Source of the DNA: Longimicrobiales bacterium
Lineage (GTDB): Bacteria; Gemmatimonadota; Gemmatimonadetes; Longimicrobiales; Gaopeijiaceae
Direction of reading: 5' to 3'
Length of the DNA: 64,000 nt
Assembly (NCBI GenBank): GCA_951828585.1
Contig: OX639991.1
Coordinates: 1,148,576-1,212,575 of the forward strand
The position numbers and the translations under genes were made by a program. The notes under the pieces are model-generated. The model worked only from the letters and a program-made list of their open reading frames with translations. It did no database searches and was not told the DNA's origin. Below are positions 59,963 through 64,000 of this stretch, one piece after another. Numbering within the stretch: position 1 is the first letter of the stretch; each line of letters opens with the position of its first letter.

Positions 59963-60658
59963 ATGGCTGAATCGCGCTCAACGCATCGGATTGAACTCCG
60001 CATACCCGCGGAGATCATTGAAGCGACCGCGGACGCGATCCGGGACAGCGATCGAAGCCGTTTGGACCGACTGATAGCCGAATACGCAGCCCAGCGAAGG
60101 GTGAGCGAGGAGGAAAGAGAGCGCGTCGTGGAGCGGTGCCGGAAGGAATGGAGGCGGCGCGAAGCCCAGTTTAGGGAAGAGTTGGACCGGCGATGGCGAC
60201 CGTGGGCAACCTACATTCGGATCGACAGCGAAGGCGTGTGGGCATCCGGCAGCGTCGTGGTGTGTACCGGCTGTGGGCTCACGACTGCCGCCAGCACCGC
60301 ACGGAAGGCCCTTCACGACGTGCGCGACTGCCCCGGGTGCGGCGGGGATGGCACCGACGAAGAGCGCGGCGAGCGCGTTCACCTGACGCGGGCGCAGAAG
60401 CGGTGGGAGTGTGGAGACTGTTCGGCTGCGATTAAGCAGAAGACCCTCTACGTCGTCTTGGGCCTGCGTGGCAGTCCCGTTCCAAAGGTGATCGGGAAGT
60501 GGCCGGGTGTGCGGCGGCTGTGTATCGAGTGCTGGCAACGAATTGAGGGTGCCCGGGCAGCCGAAAGGACTGCACTACGTCCGGCACGGCGGACGAAGTT
60601 GCGGGTGCGGCAGGGAGTGAGGCCAACCCCCAACCGGACGATCTCCCGCCCCCGATGA
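59963..60658 (+). CDS. Hypothetical zinc-binding protein with N-terminal coiled coil
   Basis: 231 residues. The N-terminal 85 residues are a charged helix (SEEERERVVERCRKEWRRRE). Two zinc-binding pairs follow (VVCTGCGLT with DCPGCGG, and WECGDCSAA with LCIECWQ), then a basic tail. The architecture suggests a nucleic-acid-binding or regulatory protein. No family recognised. It lies 62 bases after the smaller zinc-ribbon gene on the same strand and they may form an operon. Confidence 0.6.
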   Translation: MAESRSTHRIELRIPAEIIEATADAIRDSDRSRLDRLIAEYAAQRRVSEEERERVVERCRKEWRRREAQFREELDRRWRPWATYIRIDSEGVWASGSVVVCTGCGLTTAASTARKALHDVRDCPGCGGDGTDEERGERVHLTRAQKRWECGDCSAAIKQKTLYVVLGLRGSPVPKVIGKWPGVRRLCIECWQRIEGARAAERTALRPARRTKLRVRQGVRPTPNRTISRPR

Positions 60659-61112
60659 GTGGCTTTTCGGCCCGACCCCATCCACCGACCGCGTCTCCGC
60701 TGTGAAGCGTCCGGCCAATACGAGCGACCAACCTCGCGGGCGACCTTACCCACCGCATCGTCGCCCCCGCCCTTGGACGGCGCTGTCGTTCGTCTCCGGC
60801 ACGGCTTGGCGGGCGTCCGCAAGGCTGGCGTGAGCCACGCTAAGGTGGTCAAGCCAGCATATCTCCCGTGGCCACACTCCGTGCGTCCCCGAGCGAGGCT
60901 GGCGGGGGGCGGTGCCCCATCTGACCCCTGTACCTTTCTTGAACGCTTTGCATGGATCGAAAGCGCGTTCAAGCGCGACGGGCGGTGGCGTCACCCCGCT
61001 TCCCCCTTGACGGGGCATGCCGACGGCTAGCCTATTCGGGGAAGCCATCGGCGTCCAACGACATTACCGCGTCCGGTGGAGCACGGGATCAAACTGAGGG
61101 CGGGTCTATACC
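60659..61112. other. Intergenic region, no gene recognised
   Basis: About 450 bases without a supported gene. Minus-strand frames of about 100 codons are open here but show no start signal or domain. The promoter of the three-gene operon that follows is expected near its right end. Confidence 0.45.
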
Positions 61113-61343
61113 GTGAGCGACCGCGGAATCATCGGGCAAGCCTACGGGCGGAGGATACACGCCCGCAAAGTCGTCGCCGTCGACGATGCCGGGGACGGGC
61201 TGTGTTGGGTTCGCCTGACCCGGTTCGGCAACGACTGGCTCCTGATTCGCTCCGATGCCCGCGACGTGTCGCGGACGGTGCGGAAGCTCCGCCAGATACC
61301 GCCGGGCGAGCAGTCGGATCGGTTCCCGGAAGTCGGGCAGTGA
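61113..61343 (+). CDS. Hypothetical small protein, first gene of GIY-YIG operon
   Basis: 76-residue soluble protein from GTG 61113, containing YGRRIHARKVVAVDDAGDGL and CWVRLTRFGNDWLLIRSDAR, which reads as a small beta-strand domain. Its stop overlaps the next gene (GTGA). No family recognised. Its membership in a tightly coupled three-gene unit is the main evidence for it. Confidence 0.5.
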   Translation: MSDRGIIGQAYGRRIHARKVVAVDDAGDGLCWVRLTRFGNDWLLIRSDARDVSRTVRKLRQIPPGEQSDRFPEVGQ

Positions 61344-61519
61344 GCCTGTTCCTCTACCTTGCCCTTGGGGCGCTGGGCGTCGCCGTCATCTTCGGACTGT
61401 CCACCGACGTGGGGGCCGCCGCCCGCCGCCTCCTACGCCCCATCGCCTCGGCCGACGAGGCTTCGCGAACGAAGATCGGGAGAGAGCAGGTAGGGCGCGG
61501 GGTGACGAGGGCAAAATGA
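61340..61519 (+). CDS. Small single-pass membrane protein
   Basis: 59-residue protein from GTG 61340, overlapping the upstream stop (GTGA) and the downstream ATG (ATGA). One N-terminal membrane segment (LFLYLALGALGVAVIFGLST) is followed by a basic, soluble tail (RRLLRPIASADEASRTKIG). The double overlap argues for co-translation with the GIY-YIG protein. Function unknown; a membrane anchor for the partner proteins is possible. Confidence 0.55.
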   Translation: MSLFLYLALGALGVAVIFGLSTDVGAAARRLLRPIASADEASRTKIGREQVGRGVTRAK

Positions 61520-62379
61520 CGGGCGGGAAACCCTTCAAGATTAAGATTCTCGTGGCCGACGGGCGTCCGGACGGGCTGCGCCTAGTCGAGAAGTCAAACT
61601 GGATCGGTCAGGGCATCGTGTGTCCACGAGGCAGGTACTCGTGGGCCAAGAAAGCGCGAGAGGAGTTTTCTCGCAGTGGTGTCTACCTCCTGGTAGGACA
61701 GGATGGCGACCCTCTGCCTAAGCTGTATGTGGGCGAGGCGGAAGAGGTGAAGACCCGTCTCGACCGGCACTACGAGGACAAGGATTTCTGGCAGCAGGCC
61801 ATCGTCTTTACCACGAAGGGAACGCCCCTGAACAAGGCGGAGGTCAAGTACCTCGAAGCCGGCCTTCTGAAATTGGCGAGGAGGTATGGGCGGTCGAAGC
61901 TTCAGAACACCAACAAACCCCGCCTACCCGGGCTGTCCGAAGCGGACCAGGCCGAGATGGAGGGTTACTTGGACGAACTCCTGTCCCTCCTCCCCGTCTT
62001 GGGTGTACCGTTCTTCGAACGCGAAGAAGCGCCATCCAAAGACCGCGAAGTCTACCATGTGGACCGATCGGGCTGCAAAGCGGCGGGCTTCGAAACGAAC
62101 ATGGGATTCACGGTCCGAGAAGGGTCACTCGCCCGGGAATCGACCGTGCCTTCCATGAAGGAGAAAGCGTCTGGGTACTACCTCCAGCGACAAGAACTCA
62201 TCAAAGAAGGGGTGTTGGAGAAGAAGACCAACCATTATCGCTTCACAAGGGACTGGCCCTTCAGTTCGCCGTCCGCCGCCGCGGCCGTCTGTCTCGGTAG
62301 CAACGCCAACGGTCTCATTGAATGGAAGGACGAGTCCGGTACCACTCTGAAGGCCAACCGAAAGAAGGCGACTGCTTAG
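61516..62379 (+). CDS. GIY-YIG nuclease-like protein with C-terminal DUF4357
   Basis: 287-residue protein. Residues about 45-130 form a GIY-YIG-like domain: SGVYLLVGQDGDPLPKLYVG (GVY...LYVG core), then EAEEVKTRLDRHYEDKDFWQ with the conserved Arg. The C-terminus (about 215-280) matches DUF4357: DWPFSSPSAAAAVCLGSNA then NGLIEWKDESGTTL. Proteins of this architecture occur in restriction and defence neighbourhoods. The ATG overlaps the upstream small gene (ATGA). Nuclease activity is inferred from the domain, not shown. It is the most complete functional gene of the accessory region. Confidence 0.85.
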   Translation: MTGGKPFKIKILVADGRPDGLRLVEKSNWIGQGIVCPRGRYSWAKKAREEFSRSGVYLLVGQDGDPLPKLYVGEAEEVKTRLDRHYEDKDFWQQAIVFTTKGTPLNKAEVKYLEAGLLKLARRYGRSKLQNTNKPRLPGLSEADQAEMEGYLDELLSLLPVLGVPFFEREEAPSKDREVYHVDRSGCKAAGFETNMGFTVREGSLARESTVPSMKEKASGYYLQRQELIKEGVLEKKTNHYRFTRDWPFSSPSAAAAVCLGSNANGLIEWKDESGTTLKANRKKATA

Positions 62380-62911
62380 ACACAATGGCCGGAAGCCAGC
62401 CCGGCGGACGGCCTCGAAACGGCCGCCGAAAAAGCACGCTCCTCGGATGCGAGGTCCGGGGACGGCGGAGCCGGCCGCTTCCGGTTCATCGAGGAACAAG
62501 GGGCCGACCTGGCAGCATCCGGGCAGTGGCCCGCGCTCCCAAGTGTCGTCGGGTTCGCCGGTCGCATACCCGCACATAGCAGGTCCCATGCGATGACGCC
62601 GATCTCCCCGGCGACCCGCTCATAGCCGTCGTACTCCGGGGGATGCCCCCCCCGGCCCGAGGTTCTTGTAAAACAAAAACACATCTGACTCCTCCGAAAC
62701 CCCGCAAACGCGGGGCCGCTTCGAGAAACCGCGTCAGCGGCTGTCCCGCACGCGTGATCGCGCCTCGGCGCGAAGGCGGTTCGTGCGTGTACGCACCTCC
62801 CCCGGAAAGGTAACGCATCCGTCGGGGGCCACGACTGGCGGAGATGCCCCGATGCCACCACTTTTCCTTCGCGCAGATCGTGCGGTCCATCATCCAGAGA
62901 GGAATGGAACG
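62380..62911. other. Intergenic region upstream of integrase remnant
   Basis: About 530 bases with no supported gene. A short GC hairpin (CCCCGC-AAAC-GCGGGG) lies near 62700, and on the minus strand it is followed at some distance by T-rich sequence near 62670, a possible terminator. No tRNA gene or obvious attachment-site repeat was found next to the integrase. Confidence 0.45.
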
Positions 62912-63847
62912 ATGGCACGCACGAAACGAAGTCGGCGCTCCTACGGCGTCGGCGAATGGGGCCGGAACCGGGTCAGGATCTTTCCCGACCCGAAGACCGG
63001 CATCTTCCAGATCGAGTGGCGAGAGAACGCGCGCAGGCTCACCCGGTCCCTCAACACCGCGACTGGGCGCGGGCGAAGAGGCAGGCGGATCAGTTCGCCG
63101 CAGGGTTCATCGACACGCCCAACGGCAAGGCGGAAGCCGAGCCCGAGCCGCTCACCCTGGAAAGGCTTTTTGACATTTACGCCGAAGAGGTGACGCCCAC
63201 CAAGGGCGAGTACACCCGGCAGCACGACCGAACTGCGATGGCGATGTTCCTCCGGTTCTTCGGACGGAACCGCGATCCGGCGACGCTTTCGCAGCGGGAC
63301 TGGGACCGGTTCATCGGGGCTCGGCGGGCGGGAAGAGTCGGCCCGAGCGGAAAACCGGTGTCCGACCGGACGGTCGAATACGACCTGAAGTTCCTGATGG
63401 CGGTCCTGAACTGGGCCGAAAGGTCGAGGGACGAGCGGGGCCACCTGCTTCTCGACAGGAACCCGCTCAAGGGTCTCAGGAAGCCTACGGAGAAGTACCC
63501 CGTCCGGGTCGTCCTCACCGAGGAGGAGTACCGGGCGCTGCTTGGGGTCTCGCGGCAGGTCGATTGGCGGTTCCACGTCGCGCTCGTGCTCGCGCACGAG
63601 ACCGGTCACCGGATCGGCGCAATCCGCCAGCTTCAGTGGTTCGATACCGACTTCGAGGGAAAGACCATCCGGTGGAGGGCCAAGCACGAGAAGCAAGTTT
63701 GCCAGCGACCTGATGGACCTGCCGCTCAAGGTGCTCTGCGAGCTTGGCGGCTGGAAGGATGCCCACACGGTGCTCAGGTGCTACCAGAGGCCGGATGCTG
63801 GACAACTCAGGACGGCACTGGAAGGCCGCCCGAGGGTTCGCGGCTGA
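62912..63847 (+). pseudogene. Tyrosine recombinase/phage-type integrase, frameshifted and internally deleted
   Basis: The N-terminus (WGRNRVRIFPDPKTGIFQIE) starts at ATG 62912 with AGGA upstream. A missing base near 63057 breaks the frame, and the next frame carries the core-binding domain (TLERLFDIYAEEVTPTKGEY, RTVEYDLKFLMAVLNWAERS) and the first catalytic Arg region (AHETGHRIGAIRQLQWFD). At about 63693 the sequence jumps from RWRAKHEK to KFASDLMDLPLKVLCELGGW, then RCYQRP to the stop. Roughly 80 codons, including the HxxR box, are missing, and the frame changes again. It cannot be active. It probably once integrated this accessory region. Confidence 0.75.
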
Positions 63848-64000
63848 AATCCCGACCAGCGGGAATCATTCGGCGGGAATCCGGCCCTCGAAATCCCTAA
63901 GTTCATCGGATTCAACCAGTTACAAATCCCATGCAACTTGTCGCGAGGGCGCCAGGCCACTGCCCCGGTCCCGCGCCAGGCCTAACCCCCCGCCACCGCC

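Noticed and set aside
60746-61048. 100-codon minus-strand frame in the intergenic region
   Set aside because: No ribosome site, no domain and Pro/Arg-rich composition expected of non-coding GC-rich DNA.
62676-62730. GC hairpin near the integrase considered as a tRNA or attachment site
   Set aside because: No cloverleaf can be drawn and no matching repeat was found on the other side of the accessory region.

Overview
The window is GC-rich (roughly two-thirds G+C by eye) and packed with short operons whose genes overlap by ATGA or GTGA. It most resembles a Gemmatimonadota chromosome, possibly a marine or host-associated lineage. The evidence is eight lipoprotein or exported six-bladed beta-propeller proteins carrying FGGxGEGPGEF-like motifs, secreted M20/S9/amidohydrolase enzymes, MacB/FtsX permeases and a twin-arginine aminotransferase. 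This assignment is inferred from gene content, not from any marker gene. No rRNA, tRNA or CRISPR array was seen.

Left part, 1-36 kb, is mostly chromosomal core and metabolism. It starts with a frameshifted M20 peptidase cut by the window edge and a Tat-exported aminotransferase. A four-gene ABC export operon follows (two FtsX permeases, an ATPase, and an FtsX-AttH/CrtC fusion). Next comes a leftward lipid-modification operon (FAD oxidoreductase, DUF1365, CFA-type methyltransferase, DUF1295, a second CFA-type methyltransferase, fatty-acid desaturase), then an amidase. A leftward nucleoside-type ABC importer (BmpA-like lipoprotein, double ATPase, two permeases) is flanked by beta-propeller genes. 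After that lie an NSS transporter, an MNT antitoxin with a ruined HEPN partner, a swivel-first aconitase/isopropylmalate dehydratase fusion, HipB-like and PIN toxin-antitoxin genes, and selD. selD reads through an in-frame UGA at the catalytic position, so this organism very probably uses selenocysteine. It faces a SirB1-like, YgfZ, alpha/beta hydrolase operon.

Middle part, 36-50 kb: hypothetical exported proteins, an S9 peptidase, a DUF1801 protein, two further PIN toxin-antitoxin pairs, a 1,124-residue WD40-like/amidohydrolase fusion, and three more propeller lipoproteins.

Right part, 50-64 kb, is an accessory region. A 145-bp dispersed repeat occurs twice, at 50.2 and 58.0 kb, each time upstream of a defence-like gene: a GHKL ATPase without a normal start codon, and a HEPN-like protein. 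Between the copies lie a propeller/small-exported-protein operon, a 552-residue unknown protein beside a 99-bp exact tandem duplication, and a broken plasmid-type mobilization module (relaxase and MbeB-like fragments, MbeD-like coiled coil). Beyond the second copy are zinc-ribbon proteins, a three-gene operon ending in a GIY-YIG/DUF4357 protein, and a tyrosine integrase ruined by a frameshift and a deletion of its catalytic core. This reads as a decayed integrated element carrying candidate defence genes.
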